Shown one piece after another: positions 26,078-35,321 of a stretch of 62,498 nt of DNA. Every line of letters starts with the position of its first letter. The first letter of the stretch is position 1. The stretch is from Chloroflexota bacterium (GTDB lineage: Bacteria; Chloroflexota; Dehalococcoidia; Dehalococcoidales; UBA2162). Below the pieces are notes generated by a model. The model had not been told where the DNA came from and ran no database searches. It saw nothing but the letters and a program-made list of their open reading frames with translations. A program made the position numbers and the translations under genes. The stretch covers positions 1 through 62,498 of the forward strand of contig JACPPR010000028.1 of the NCBI GenBank assembly GCA_016190895.1. The letters are read 5' to 3'.

Positions 26078-27862
26078 ATGTGTGGTATCGTCGGTTATAT
26101 CGGCAATAAGCAAGCTCAACCCATCTTGTTAGGCTGCCTGGAGAAACTGGAGTACCGGGGTTACGACTCCTGCGGCGTAGCTATCGCCGGCAAAGATATC
26201 GAAGTCTATAAGGACGCCATCAGGGTGAAAATGCTCGGCGAAGTCTCGCCGAAGCTGAACGGGACAACCGGTATCGGACACACTCGGTGGGCGACTCACG
26301 GAGTGCCTTCCCAGATTAACGCTCACCCCCACCTCGATTGCAGCGGCAACATCGCCGTCGTCCACAATGGAGTCATCAATAACTGCCAGGAACTGAAAGC
26401 CCGGCTAATACGGGAAGGGCATACTTTCACCTCCGAAACGGATACTGAGGTCATCCCCCACCTCATCGAAAAATACTATCACGGCAATCTGGAAGAAGCG
26501 ACCGCAGCCGCCCTGGATGATATCGATGGCTCATATGCCATCATCGTCCTGGCCAAAGACAGGGCTGAACTGGTCGTGGCCAGAAAAGACAGCCCTCTGA
26601 TTCTCGGCCTGGGCGACCGGGAGAACTACATAGCTTCAGATGTGCCAGCAATTTTAGACCATACCGATAGGGTCGTCTACCTGGAGGACGGCGACCTGGC
26701 CGTCATTACCAGGAATGAAATCAAAATCAAGCAAAACGGCTCGGATGTCCGGAGAGATGAGCAGAAGGTTTCGTGGAATGTCGAAGAGGCTCAGAAAGCC
26801 GGCTACGAGCACTTTATGCTCAAGGAAATCCACGAGCAGCCGAAAGTGATACGGAATACCCTTGCCGAATACACGCGAGCCACCGAACACCCGGTCGATT
26901 TACTCGGGGCAAGAGACACCGGGACGGATTCTATGCTTCTGCTAGCTTGCGGCACTTCCTATCACGCCGCCATGATTGGGAAATACATTATCAGGGAGTT
27001 GCTCAAGATTCCGCCAAGGATAGAGATAGCCTCTGAATTCAACTACTATAGCGATGTCCTGTCCAGAGCTGTTGCCATCGCCATCACCCAATCGGGCGAA
27101 ACGGCCGATACCCTGAAGGCGATGAAAAAGCTAAAGGAAGCCGGCTGTCGCGTGTTAGCCGTCACTAATGTGGTAGGCAGCACAGCCAGCCGGATTGCCA
27201 ACGAGACGATTTATACCAGGGCCGGCCCGGAGATGAGTGTCGCCGCTACCAAGAGCTTTACCGCCCAGCTTATGGCGTTGTACTGGCTCGGCATCACCCA
27301 GTCCAGGATAGACGCCAGAAAGCTTGCCAGCCTGCTCACCGAGCTAAGACAGCTGCCGGGCAAGGTGCAGCAAATACTGGATGATGAGGCAATAATTGCC
27401 AAGCAGGCCAGGAACCTGTCCAGGTTTGAGAATGTCTTCTTCATCGGCCGGGGCATCAACTATCCGGTCGCCCTGGAGGGAGCTCTCAAACTGAAGGAGA
27501 TTTCCTATATTCACGCCGAAGGCTATGCCTCCGGAGAGCTGAAGCACGGGCCTTTTGCCTTGCTGGGCGAAAGTTCGCCGGTGATTGCCATCGTGTCAAA
27601 GGACAATACCCATGACGCCATGCTGACCAATATTAAAGAGGTAAAAGCCAGGCGCTCCCCTGTCATCGCCCTGGCTGAAGAAGGCGACGAGGCTATCGAA
27701 GAGGTGGCCGACGCCGTCATCAGCCTGCCGCGGGTAGAAAGCCTATTCTCACCGGTAGTCAATACGGTCGCCTTGCAGCTGCTGGCCTATTATACCGCTA
27801 AAGAGCGCGGCTGCCCCATCGACTTCCCCCGCAACCTGGCCAAAAGCGTGACGGTGGAGTAG
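26078..27862 (+). CDS. glmS: Glutamine--fructose-6-phosphate aminotransferase (isomerizing)
   Basis: A 594-aa GlmS. The start is the ATG at 26078 since MCGIVGYIGNKQAQP places the catalytic Cys directly after Met, as required after Met removal. Class II glutaminase motifs (GIGHTRWATHG, NAHPHLDCSGNIAVVHNG) are followed by two SIS domains (CGTSYHAAMIGKYI, TQSGETADTLKAMK, AVTNVVGSTASR, ARAGPEM-like ETIYTRAGPEMSVAATKSF) and the C-terminal PRNLAKSVTVE. It makes glucosamine-6-phosphate from fructose-6-phosphate and glutamine, the first step of the pathway whose other enzymes are encoded upstream. The ribosome binding site is weak (a repeat abuts it). Confidence 0.96.
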   Translation: MCGIVGYIGNKQAQPILLGCLEKLEYRGYDSCGVAIAGKDIEVYKDAIRVKMLGEVSPKLNGTTGIGHTRWATHGVPSQINAHPHLDCSGNIAVVHNGVINNCQELKARLIREGHTFTSETDTEVIPHLIEKYYHGNLEEATAAALDDIDGSYAIIVLAKDRAELVVARKDSPLILGLGDRENYIASDVPAILDHTDRVVYLEDGDLAVITRNEIKIKQNGSDVRRDEQKVSWNVEEAQKAGYEHFMLKEIHEQPKVIRNTLAEYTRATEHPVDLLGARDTGTDSMLLLACGTSYHAAMIGKYIIRELLKIPPRIEIASEFNYYSDVLSRAVAIAITQSGETADTLKAMKKLKEAGCRVLAVTNVVGSTASRIANETIYTRAGPEMSVAATKSFTAQLMALYWLGITQSRIDARKLASLLTELRQLPGKVQQILDDEAIIAKQARNLSRFENVFFIGRGINYPVALEGALKLKEISYIHAEGYASGELKHGPFALLGESSPVIAIVSKDNTHDAMLTNIKEVKARRSPVIALAEEGDEAIEEVADAVISLPRVESLFSPVVNTVALQLLAYYTAKERGCPIDFPRNLAKSVTVE

Positions 27863-27870
27863 GGAGGTTA

Positions 27871-27921
27871 AAATCCATCCCCTTTTCCTTTACCAAAGGA
27901 AGGGGGGGATTTGTTTTTTGA
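27871..27921 (+). terminator. Terminator formed by a family A repeat after glmS
   Basis: AAATCC...TTCCTTT-ACC-AAAGGAA...GGATTT forms a long hairpin just after the glmS stop and is followed by GTTTTTTG. It may serve as a factor-independent terminator while being a degenerate family A copy (copy 5). Confidence 0.6.
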
Positions 27922-27994
27922 GAGAGGCCTTCTAGACGATTTTATCACCTAGTTAATTGACTAAGCATCACACGTGTGCGACAATTTGCTTGTT

Positions 27995-29629
27995 ATGAGG
28001 ACCATTTCCGTAGATATACAAAATTTCCGCTGTATAGGTTCGCTACAGTTGAACTTTGATATAGGAGGATTAAACACTCTAGTCGGTGAAAACAGTGTAG
28101 GCAAGAGCAGTTTGTTTACTGCCATATCGAAGACAATTGATTCAGTAGCGACCGGTAGTGCTCAGTTCATTGTCGAGGATTTGAGATATGGTAAGTTAGA
28201 CAGCAATGAATTAAAGGTTAGTTGTCACTTTGAACTCACCGTGCAAGAGCAAAAGCAACTTCTAGAGGGAATGTTGTCGTCTCCAATAACTGGGTCTGAT
28301 CGGGAATCCTTGTATCGGAAATTTGGGGATTATCTCAGAGACCTCGAAATAGGTGTTACTTGGGATGAAGTTAGCAAATCTGCTTACGCTAAAATCGGCA
28401 AGATGTTCTTGCAGAATGATTGGGTTAGTAATAAGGTGCTTAGCCGTGGTGCTCATAACTTAGGGGCTTTCGACGATCTTCTCAAAGAATCATCAAATGT
28501 CAGCAATTTGGAGGCTAGGATTCTAGGGCTAGGCGAAGGTGACTTCTTGAGTGCCAACGCTATTCTTTCACGGGTTGGACAGCTAATCAGACTCCACTTC
28601 AAGACGTTTGATGAATTCCGGGTTCGCCCAATGGCTAGCAGCAGAAGTGGGGCTATAGAAGCGTTGAAAGGTACTGAGGTTGCGAGCGTGTTGCTAAACT
28701 TAAAGAACCATCCTGAGTTAAAGTCACGTAAGATGTATGAGCAAATCTGCTCCGAATTTTCTAGTTTCATTCCTTCCCTAACTATTGAATCCGTAGATAT
28801 GAGTCCCGGTGGAGGACTGGCAAACGTCCAGTTCATTGAAGAGGGCAAGGATTGGGCAATTCCGCTAGCTAACGTTGGTGCTGGCATAGCCGAACTCCTG
28901 ACTTTCTTAACCAATTTGGTGGCTCGGGAAGGTAACATCTACGTCATCGAAGAGCCTGAAATGCATCTTCATTCTCACGCAAAAAGACGGCTTCACACTC
29001 TAATTAAAGAATCGTCCGAGAGAAATCAAATCTTCATTATTACTCACGACGAGCATTTCATAGACTTTGATAATATACTTGGCCTGCTTCGCCTATTTCT
29101 AACCAAGGATGGGACACAAGTTGCATGTTTACCAGCGGATACACCTTCGAATCTAATGGGCCAGCTCAGCACAGCCTTGAAAGACGTGGACAAACGTGAG
29201 GCAGTTTTCGCCCGTGCCGTATTACTGGTAGAAGATGAGTCGCAGCAGAAATTTGTATTAGGGTGCGCAGATAAGCTGTCTCAAGATTTGGATAGGGCTG
29301 GCGTCAGTGTTTTACCAGTGGATGGTCATGCTGCATTCGAACCTTACATTACGTTGGTTAAATCGCTCAAAATTCCGTATATTTGTCTACGCGATAAGGT
29401 CTGGGGTTCAAATAGTACAAGACCTCCTGATATTTTTCGTGCTCTTGGCTGTGAATTGGAGGAATATGTGGAACAAGCTGGCCTGGGTGCAATGCTAAAG
29501 GAGTCAAAGGGCAAAGTTGGTACAAGCAAGCAGAGAATAGCTGAGTACGTTGCTAATAATATTGAAAGGAACCAAATTCCGCCGTTATTCTCTCAATTAA
29601 TTACTGATGTTATGACACTCGCAAAATGA
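27995..29629 (+). CDS. OLD family ATP-dependent nuclease (ABC ATPase + TOPRIM)
   Basis: A 544-aa protein (start at the ATG at 27995, MRTISVDIQNFRCIG, matching the family N-terminus). Walker A is GENSVGKSS (about residues 31-39), Walker B YVIEEPEMHLHSHA (about 315), then the switch ITHDEHF. A C-terminal TOPRIM domain starts near VLLVEDESQQKFVLG (about 409) and contains VSVLPVDGHAAFEPYITLVK and CLRDKVWG. This is the OLD architecture, found in phage P2 Old, GajA and other defence nucleases. No GajB-like helicase or other partner is next to it, so a class 1 stand-alone OLD is likely. Lower GC and a weak ribosome binding site compared with flanking genes suggest transfer. Confidence 0.85.
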   Translation: MRTISVDIQNFRCIGSLQLNFDIGGLNTLVGENSVGKSSLFTAISKTIDSVATGSAQFIVEDLRYGKLDSNELKVSCHFELTVQEQKQLLEGMLSSPITGSDRESLYRKFGDYLRDLEIGVTWDEVSKSAYAKIGKMFLQNDWVSNKVLSRGAHNLGAFDDLLKESSNVSNLEARILGLGEGDFLSANAILSRVGQLIRLHFKTFDEFRVRPMASSRSGAIEALKGTEVASVLLNLKNHPELKSRKMYEQICSEFSSFIPSLTIESVDMSPGGGLANVQFIEEGKDWAIPLANVGAGIAELLTFLTNLVAREGNIYVIEEPEMHLHSHAKRRLHTLIKESSERNQIFIITHDEHFIDFDNILGLLRLFLTKDGTQVACLPADTPSNLMGQLSTALKDVDKREAVFARAVLLVEDESQQKFVLGCADKLSQDLDRAGVSVLPVDGHAAFEPYITLVKSLKIPYICLRDKVWGSNSTRPPDIFRALGCELEEYVEQAGLGAMLKESKGKVGTSKQRIAEYVANNIERNQIPPLFSQLITDVMTLAK

Positions 29630-29684
29630 TAGAGGTAGATGCTGGAGTCTGGTTCTACTTCAGCTTCTATCCTTTGGGGGAAGT

Positions 29685-29712
29685 AGTCTGGATACCGACT
29701 TTCGTCGGTATG
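29685..29712. repeat. Dispersed repeat, family B, partial copy
   Basis: TCTGGATACCGACTTTCGTC then GGTATGG, the right end only of family B, between convergent genes. Confidence 0.7.
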
Positions 29713-29731
29713 GATAACATTTGCTACGGAC

Positions 29732-32173
29732 CTACTTCCCCTCTTTTTTCTCTTCGGCGTAGAAGCCTCTTAGCTTCTCTGCCATATCTTTAAGCTGCTT
29801 ATCGACCAGGTAATTAACGGTGTCTCTGGGGAAGGCGCCGTCTTTCCGCCTCTCGCCCGCCGGGATGCCGGTCAGTATTTCCATACCCTCATCGATAGTC
29901 TTAGCTGAATAGATATGGAATTTACCCTCACGTACAGAATCAACAACTTCCTCCTTCAGCATCAGATTCCTCAGGTTTTGTTCGGGGACGAGCACGCCCT
30001 GGTCGCCGGTTAAGCCCTTCGCCTGGCAGACCTTGAAGAATCCTTCTATTTTCTGGTTGACCCCACCAATCGCCTGAAGCTCCCCCTGTTGATTCACCGA
30101 GCCGGTAACGGCGATATTCTGCTTGAGGGGTATGCCGGAGAGACTGGACAGGATGGCATATAGCTCGGTAGACGAGGCGCTATCGCCCTCGACGCCCTCG
30201 TAAGATTGCTCGAAACAGAGGCTGGCCGAGAGGGAAAGCGGCTTGTCCTGGGCATACTTCCAACCGAGATAGCCGCTCAGAATCATCACCCCTTTATTGT
30301 GAATCGGGCCGCTGAGCTGCGATTCCCGCTCGATATTGATGACGCCGCCCCGCCCCAGGAAGGTGCGGGCTGTAATCCGCGACGGCTTACCGAAGGTGAT
30401 ATCGCCAAGAGTGTAGACGCTCAAGCCATTGAGCTGGCCGGCCACGGCGCCTTCGGTATCTATCATAATGGTGCCGCGCTTAATCATATCCCGAATTCTT
30501 TCATCGATGAGGTTATGCCGGAACAATTTCTCATCGAGGGCCTTCTGCACATGGCGGGCAGAAATATGCTTGGACTTATCCCGGTCAGCCCAGTAGTTAG
30601 ATTCCTCAATCCAGTCTTTTATCTGGGCGAATCTTGTTGACAGGCGCTCCTGGTCGGCTACCAGCCGGGCGGAATACTCAACAACTTTGGCCACGCCGCT
30701 GGGGTCGAAGTGCCTTGCCTTGCACTCTTCACAGCACCCTTTGAGAAAGGCGGCGTAAGCCAACATGTTATCTTCAGTCCTCTCGATATCGAAGGCGAAA
30801 TCCGCCTTAATCTTAAAAATTTCCCAGAAGTCTTCGTCATACTGGCATAATAGCTCATAGAGCATAACGTCACCGGTAAGAATAACTTTGACAGTGATAG
30901 GCATCGGTTCGGGCCTCAACCCCTGCGGGGCGATAAGGCCGAATTGCTCGAAAGGGTCTTCGATGCGGTTTTCCCTATTTTTGATAGCCCGCTTGAGGGC
31001 CGGCCAGACGCCGGGATTGGTGATTACCTCATTAGCGCCGACCAGCAGATAGCCGCCATTGGCCCGGCTGAGAGAGCCGGATTTCAACATGGTATGGTCG
31101 CTCAGGTAGCCGCCCAAGAGAAAGCGCCGCTCTATTTTGCCGAACAGATTGCCGAAATTAGGATTACTTTCGATGATGACGGGCGGACCCTTGGCTTCAC
31201 TGTTGTCCACGAAGACGTTTACCTGGAAGGGGAGAAAAGGGTCTCTACCCTGGATAACCTGGCTGACCGGAACGCCCAATATCGGATTGACCGGCTCCGG
31301 AGCGCCTTTGAAAAGCTCCAGATTATCCAGAATATAGGCCTTCAATCCGGTGAGATACTCCACAATCTTGGGGTGTTGGGAATATTGTTCGAACAGGGAG
31401 CTGAAAACGCCGGAGACGACGTATTCGCCGATGTCTTTATCCAGCTTTTGCAGGCGCTCGATTAACCTCATCTGGAGGCTACTAATAGCCTCGAAGCTCG
31501 ACTGCATTTTCCTGCGCAGTTCAACCTGTTTGGCTTCCAGCTGCTTTCTAACAGCTTCCTCAAGGGCCAGGTATTCCTGCTCCTGCATCGGGCGGTCTTC
31601 CACCATGGGAACCAGGACAGGCCCGACCGGGGTCGTCTGGAGCGAGAATCCTTGCCGGCGGGCTTCAACGGACAATTCTTCAAACAATCTGTGCTGTTCG
31701 GACTGACCTTCTTCTATCGCTTTTTGCTTCTGGCTCCGATACTCTTCACTGGAAAAGGCTCGTCCCAACCCCTGACGTATCTTATCAAGCAGGCTGGTCA
31801 TCTCATCACGAAAGGCTTTGCCTTTCCCCTGAGGCAAGGCGGCGACACACGGAGTATCCGAGGTCTTGAAATTATGCAGATAGCACCAATCATTAAGAGG
31901 CGTTATTTCACCCCTGGCTTCTCTTTCCCTGATAAGTTTTTCAATGTAGATTTTCACCATGGAGGTTTTGCCGGTGCCGGTCAGACCAGCCACATAGATG
32001 TTGTAGCCGACATCGGGCATATTCAGGCCGAACTGTACGGCGCGGGTCGCCCTTTCCTGCCCGATAAACTCACGCAGCGGCGCCAGGTCTTTGGTACATT
32101 CGAATTTGAATATACTTGGGTCACACTTCCAGCACAGCTTGTCAGCCGGGACTTCATATTCCTGAAGTTCCAT
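29732..32173 (-). CDS. Lon-family ATP-dependent protease (AAA_32/LonC-like)
   Basis: An 813-aa protein with Walker A GLTGTGKTSM (about residues 63-72), a long coiled-coil insertion (about 180-260, EEAVRKQLEAKQVELRRKMQ), an AAA lid, and a C-terminal S16 protease domain with catalytic Ser665 (GDSASSTELYA) and Lys708 (GGVNQKIEGFF). The N-terminal CWKCDPSIFKFECT pattern and overall length match the AAA_32 group of Lon-like proteases rather than classical LonA. GAGGAGG precedes the ATG. It is divergent from the CooC gene across a 238-bp intergenic region. A role in protein quality control is likely; membrane anchoring is not visible. Confidence 0.9.
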   Translation of the reverse strand: MELQEYEVPADKLCWKCDPSIFKFECTKDLAPLREFIGQERATRAVQFGLNMPDVGYNIYVAGLTGTGKTSMVKIYIEKLIREREARGEITPLNDWCYLHNFKTSDTPCVAALPQGKGKAFRDEMTSLLDKIRQGLGRAFSSEEYRSQKQKAIEEGQSEQHRLFEELSVEARRQGFSLQTTPVGPVLVPMVEDRPMQEQEYLALEEAVRKQLEAKQVELRRKMQSSFEAISSLQMRLIERLQKLDKDIGEYVVSGVFSSLFEQYSQHPKIVEYLTGLKAYILDNLELFKGAPEPVNPILGVPVSQVIQGRDPFLPFQVNVFVDNSEAKGPPVIIESNPNFGNLFGKIERRFLLGGYLSDHTMLKSGSLSRANGGYLLVGANEVITNPGVWPALKRAIKNRENRIEDPFEQFGLIAPQGLRPEPMPITVKVILTGDVMLYELLCQYDEDFWEIFKIKADFAFDIERTEDNMLAYAAFLKGCCEECKARHFDPSGVAKVVEYSARLVADQERLSTRFAQIKDWIEESNYWADRDKSKHISARHVQKALDEKLFRHNLIDERIRDMIKRGTIMIDTEGAVAGQLNGLSVYTLGDITFGKPSRITARTFLGRGGVINIERESQLSGPIHNKGVMILSGYLGWKYAQDKPLSLSASLCFEQSYEGVEGDSASSTELYAILSSLSGIPLKQNIAVTGSVNQQGELQAIGGVNQKIEGFFKVCQAKGLTGDQGVLVPEQNLRNLMLKEEVVDSVREGKFHIYSAKTIDEGMEILTGIPAGERRKDGAFPRDTVNYLVDKQLKDMAEKLRGFYAEEKKEGK

Positions 32174-32287
32174 TGTCCCTCCTCATAGTTAATTGCGAGA
32201 GCCATCTGATTCTACTCTCTTTAACACTGCTCTATCAATACCAATCGGGATTTGTTCTTCGCTATTATCTTTTGATTTATTTTTTAT

Positions 32288-32316
32288 TTGACTTCTCTTT
32301 TATCATAATATATACT
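32288..32316 (+). promoter_or_regulatory. Promoter in front of the acetyl-CoA pathway cluster
   Basis: TTGACT (32288-32293), a 17-bp spacer, and TATACT (32311-32316) in an AT-rich setting. It would start transcription near 32323 and is the first promoter of the cluster that begins with cooC. Confidence 0.68.
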
Positions 32317-32349
32317 AACTAGGGTAAAGCGCGGGTCACCCGAATCTAT

Positions 32350-32390
32350 AAGGCTGAGAGCTTTCCCTGGGAAGTCTCAGCTTTAATTAT
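32350..32390 (+). promoter_or_regulatory. Leader hairpin before cooC
   Basis: A 10-bp stem (32350-32359 with 32375-32384, core GGCTGAGA/TCTCAGC) is capped by a second stem CTT-CCC/GG-AAG. It lies within the predicted 5' leader, 22 bases before the ATG, and is followed by TAATTAT. It could be an attenuator or mRNA stabiliser. No known riboswitch consensus was recognised. Confidence 0.4.
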
Positions 32391-32411
32391 GTAGGTCAGA
32401 TTAGAGAATAG

Positions 32412-33212
32412 ATGAAGATTGCCATCAGTGGTAAGGGAGGCGTAGGCAAGACCTTACTATCATCTCTTCTTGCCAGGATATTCGCCGAATCAGGCTATTC
32501 CGTCATTGCTATCGATGCCGACCCGGATGCGAACCTGGCCGCCACCCTCGGTTTCCCCAATGCCGACAAGATTACACCTATCTCCGAAATGGACGAGCTT
32601 ATCGAAGAAAGAACCGGCGCCAAGCCGGGACAATCTGCCCCTTTCTATACACTAAATCCCAAAGTAGATGATATCCCAGAAAGATTTGCCCATAAACTAA
32701 ACGGTATCAGATTAATGAGAATGGGCAGAATCAAGAAGGGCGGCACCGGCTGTTATTGTCCTGAAGGCGCTTTACTCCAGGCCCTGATGGCTCACTTGCT
32801 GGTAGCCAGAAACGAAGTGATTATTCTCGATATGGAGGCTGGCATCGAGCACCTGGGGCGGGGCACCGCCGCCGCCGTTGACAAGCTAATCGTGGTAGTA
32901 GAACCGGGCAGGCGAAGCATTGAAACCGCCGTCAGCATCAAGAAACTTGCCGCTGAAATCGGCTTACGGGACATTGCAGTGGTCGGCAATAAGGTCAGGA
33001 ACCAATCAGACAAAGACTTCATCAAGTCGAGTCTTCCTGATTTTGAATTCCTCGGTTTCATTCCTTATGACCAGGCAATAGTCGATGCCGACCTGGCCAA
33101 CCGGTCACCTCTGGAGGCTAGCCGGCCGGCAAAGGCGGCGGTAATGGAGATATATCAGGCCTTGTTAGCAGGCGCCGGTAAAGGCGCCGGTTCGAAGAAG
33201 CTAAAAGTATAA
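32412..33212 (+). CDS. cooC: CooC-type nickel-insertion ATPase (CODH maturation), copy 1
   Basis: A 266-aa MinD/ParA-type ATPase: deviant Walker A KGGVGKT at the N-terminus, IDADPDANLAATLG as switch region, and the Cys-x-Cys pair GTGCYCPEGALL (Cys114, Cys116) that in CooC proteins binds nickel or zinc at the dimer interface. The Walker B-like LDMEAGIEHLGRGTAAAVD matches CooC. It would mature the Ni-Fe-S cluster C of carbon monoxide dehydrogenase (cooS, 9 kb downstream). A strong terminator directly follows it, separating it from fhs. A second copy lies at 37313. Confidence 0.88.
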   Translation: MKIAISGKGGVGKTLLSSLLARIFAESGYSVIAIDADPDANLAATLGFPNADKITPISEMDELIEERTGAKPGQSAPFYTLNPKVDDIPERFAHKLNGIRLMRMGRIKKGGTGCYCPEGALLQALMAHLLVARNEVIILDMEAGIEHLGRGTAAAVDKLIVVVEPGRRSIETAVSIKKLAAEIGLRDIAVVGNKVRNQSDKDFIKSSLPDFEFLGFIPYDQAIVDADLANRSPLEASRPAKAAVMEIYQALLAGAGKGAGSKKLKV

Positions 33213-33221
33213 ATGGGAGCT

Positions 33222-33247
33222 AAAGAGGTACTAAGTTACCTCTTTTT
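33222..33247 (+). terminator. Rho-independent terminator after cooC
   Basis: AAAGAGGTA (33222-33230), a 6-base loop and TACCTCTTT (33237-33245) followed by TT: a 9-bp perfect stem with a U tail. A promoter for fhs should therefore lie in the 50 bases that follow or transcription reads through in part. Confidence 0.8.
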
Positions 33248-33295
33248 AATGCGCCGGTAAGCGCCGGTAGAAAAAGAAAAACAAAGGGAGGGTTT

Positions 33296-35071
33296 ATGCC
33301 ATACGACACGTCTAAAATGGCTGACTGGGAGATTGCCGAAGCAGCCGAAGAACACATGCCGACTCCGGACGAGTGGCGGGAAAAGCTGGGGCTGAAAAAG
33401 GACGAGATACTCGGCTACGGCAAGGTGTCCAAACTCGATTTCCTTAAGATTATCGACCGGCTCAAGAACAAGCCTGATGGCAAGTACATCGAAGTTACCG
33501 CCGTCACGCCGACCCCTCTGGGCGAGGGCAAGACAACCACCACCATGGGCATCATCGAGGGGCTAGGCCACGCAGGCTACAATGTGGGCGGCGCCATCCG
33601 GCAGCCCTCGGGCGGCCCCACCATGAACGTCAAGGGTACTGCTGCCGGCGGAGGCAACGCCCTTCTGATTCCCCATACCGAATTTTCTTTAGGCCTGACC
33701 GGTGATATCAATGACATCATGAATGCCCATAACCTGGCGATGGTGGCGCTGACGGCCAGAATGCAGCACGAGCGCAACTATAGCGACAAAACCCTTGAAA
33801 ACCTGAGCCATATGAAGCGCCTGGATGTGGACCCGCTGCGCGTGGAGATGGGCTGGATTATAGACTTCTGCGCCCAGAGTCTGCGCAACATCATTATCGG
33901 CATGGGCGGCCAGAAAACCGATGGCTTCCTGATGCAGTCCAAGTTCGGCATTGCCGTCAGCTCCGAGCTGATGGCAATGTTAGCCATTATCACAGACCTG
34001 GCCGACATGCGATCAAAAATGAATGACATTACCGTTGCTTATGATAAGAAGGGTAAGCCGATTACCACCGGCGACCTGGAAGTGGCCGGCGCCATGACCG
34101 CCTGGATGCGCAATACCATTAATCCCACCCTGTGCAGTACGGCTGAGCTCCAGCCCTGTCTGGTGCATGCCGGGCCGTTTGCCAACATCGCCGTCGGTCA
34201 GTCATCGATTATTGCCGACCGGCTGGGCTTGAAGATGTTCGATTATCACGTTACCGAAAGTGGCTTCGCTGCCGATATCGGCTTCGAGAAATTCTGGAAT
34301 GTTAAATGTCGCTACAGCGGTCTCAAGCCGAACGTATCGGTGCTGGTATCCACCGTTCGGTCGCTCAAGATGCATGGCGGAGGACCCAAAGTAACCCCAG
34401 GCGTGCCCTTACCTGACGCCTACAAAAAATCGGCTCCGGAACTGGTCGAGAAAGGCTGCGCCAATCTGGTGCACCACATCGGTATCATCAGGGCTGCCGG
34501 CATCAACCCGGTGGTCTGCATCAATAAGTTCCCCACCGATACTCAGGAAGAAGTTAACATAATTAAGAGAGCCGCCGAGGCGGCTGGAGCCCGTTGCGCC
34601 TTATCAGAACATTATGCCAAGGGCGGCGCCGGCGCCCAGGAACTGACCGCGGCCGTCGTGGATGCCTGCAAAGAGAAGAACAATTTCCAGTTCCTCTATC
34701 CCAAAGAGACGAAACTGAGACAGCGGGTGGAAAAGATTGCTAAGACCGTTTACGGAGCTAGCGGAGTAGCCTGGACGCCCGAAGCGGAAGCAAAAGCCAA
34801 AGCCTTCGAGGCCGACCCGAAGTATGATGATTACACCACCATGATGGTCAAGACCCATCTTTCGCTATCTCACGACCCGACTCTTAAGGGTGTGCCGAAG
34901 GGATGGACTCTGCCCATTCGCGATATCCTGATTTATTCCGGAGCCAAATTCCTCTGCCCGATGGCCGGGACAATCAGCCTGATGCCGGCCACCGGTTCCG
35001 ACCCGGCTTTCAAGAAAATCGACGTCGATGTCAAGACAGGCAAAGTCCACGGACTTCACGACGTAGCTTAA
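33296..35071 (+). CDS. fhs: Formate--tetrahydrofolate ligase
   Basis: A 591-aa protein, slightly longer than the usual 555-560 aa because of an N-terminal extension ([20 protein letters not shown]). The ATP loop [15 protein letters not shown] (about residues 71-85), [19 protein letters not shown] and [15 protein letters not shown] are diagnostic. It makes 10-formyl-THF from formate, THF and ATP, the entry of the methyl branch. A good AGGGAGG precedes the ATG at 33296. Products flow to the FolD paralogs encoded at 38099 and 39131. Confidence 0.97.
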   Translation: MPYDTSKMADWEIAEAAEEHMPTPDEWREKLGLKKDEILGYGKVSKLDFLKIIDRLKNKPDGKYIEVTAVTPTPLGEGKTTTTMGIIEGLGHAGYNVGGAIRQPSGGPTMNVKGTAAGGGNALLIPHTEFSLGLTGDINDIMNAHNLAMVALTARMQHERNYSDKTLENLSHMKRLDVDPLRVEMGWIIDFCAQSLRNIIIGMGGQKTDGFLMQSKFGIAVSSELMAMLAIITDLADMRSKMNDITVAYDKKGKPITTGDLEVAGAMTAWMRNTINPTLCSTAELQPCLVHAGPFANIAVGQSSIIADRLGLKMFDYHVTESGFAADIGFEKFWNVKCRYSGLKPNVSVLVSTVRSLKMHGGGPKVTPGVPLPDAYKKSAPELVEKGCANLVHHIGIIRAAGINPVVCINKFPTDTQEEVNIIKRAAEAAGARCALSEHYAKGGAGAQELTAAVVDACKEKNNFQFLYPKETKLRQRVEKIAKTVYGASGVAWTPEAEAKAKAFEADPKYDDYTTMMVKTHLSLSHDPTLKGVPKGWTLPIRDILIYSGAKFLCPMAGTISLMPATGSDPAFKKIDVDVKTGKVHGLHDVA

Positions 35072-35079
35072 TAAGACCG

Positions 35080-35113
35080 GATGACCCGCAGGATTGAGGT
35101 CTTGCGGGTCATC
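35080..35113 (+). terminator. Terminator-like hairpin after fhs
   Basis: GATGACCCGCA (35080-35090) pairs perfectly with TGCGGGTCATC (35103-35113) around a 12-base loop, nine bases after the stop codon. The following TTGCTGC has few T residues, so efficiency is uncertain. Confidence 0.55.
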
Positions 35114-35160
35114 TTGCTGCAACAAAATAGGAGTCTTTCGCGAAACTAGAAAATTTAACT

Positions 35161-35242
35161 CCAAATCCCTCTTAATCTCCCTTTACGAAAGGGAGATACC
35201 TGGTTCTTCCCCCTTTAGCAAAGGGGGATTAAGGGGAATTTG
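35161..35242. repeat. Dispersed palindromic repeat, family A, copy 6
   Basis: CTCCCTTTACGAAAGGGAG and CCCCCTTTAGCAAAGGGGG within AAATCCC...GGAATTT, located in the gap between fhs and the acsV-like gene. Confidence 0.8.
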
Positions 35243-35321
35243 GAACGTTTCACGGAAGGCTTAAATAGAGAGAAAGTTGTTCTAATCCTCTTAAGAGACG
35301 TATAATAATATAGGGGTTTAA

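Noticed and set aside
33171..33275. Direct repeat GCGCCGGTAA near the end of cooC
   Set aside because: Only short GGCGCCGGT units, partly coding for Ala-Gly, around a normal terminator; no clear function.
2790..35242. CRISPR array from repeated CCCCTTT/AAAGGGG units
   Set aside because: The copies are scattered between genes, not regularly spaced, and have no unique spacers; no cas genes are present.
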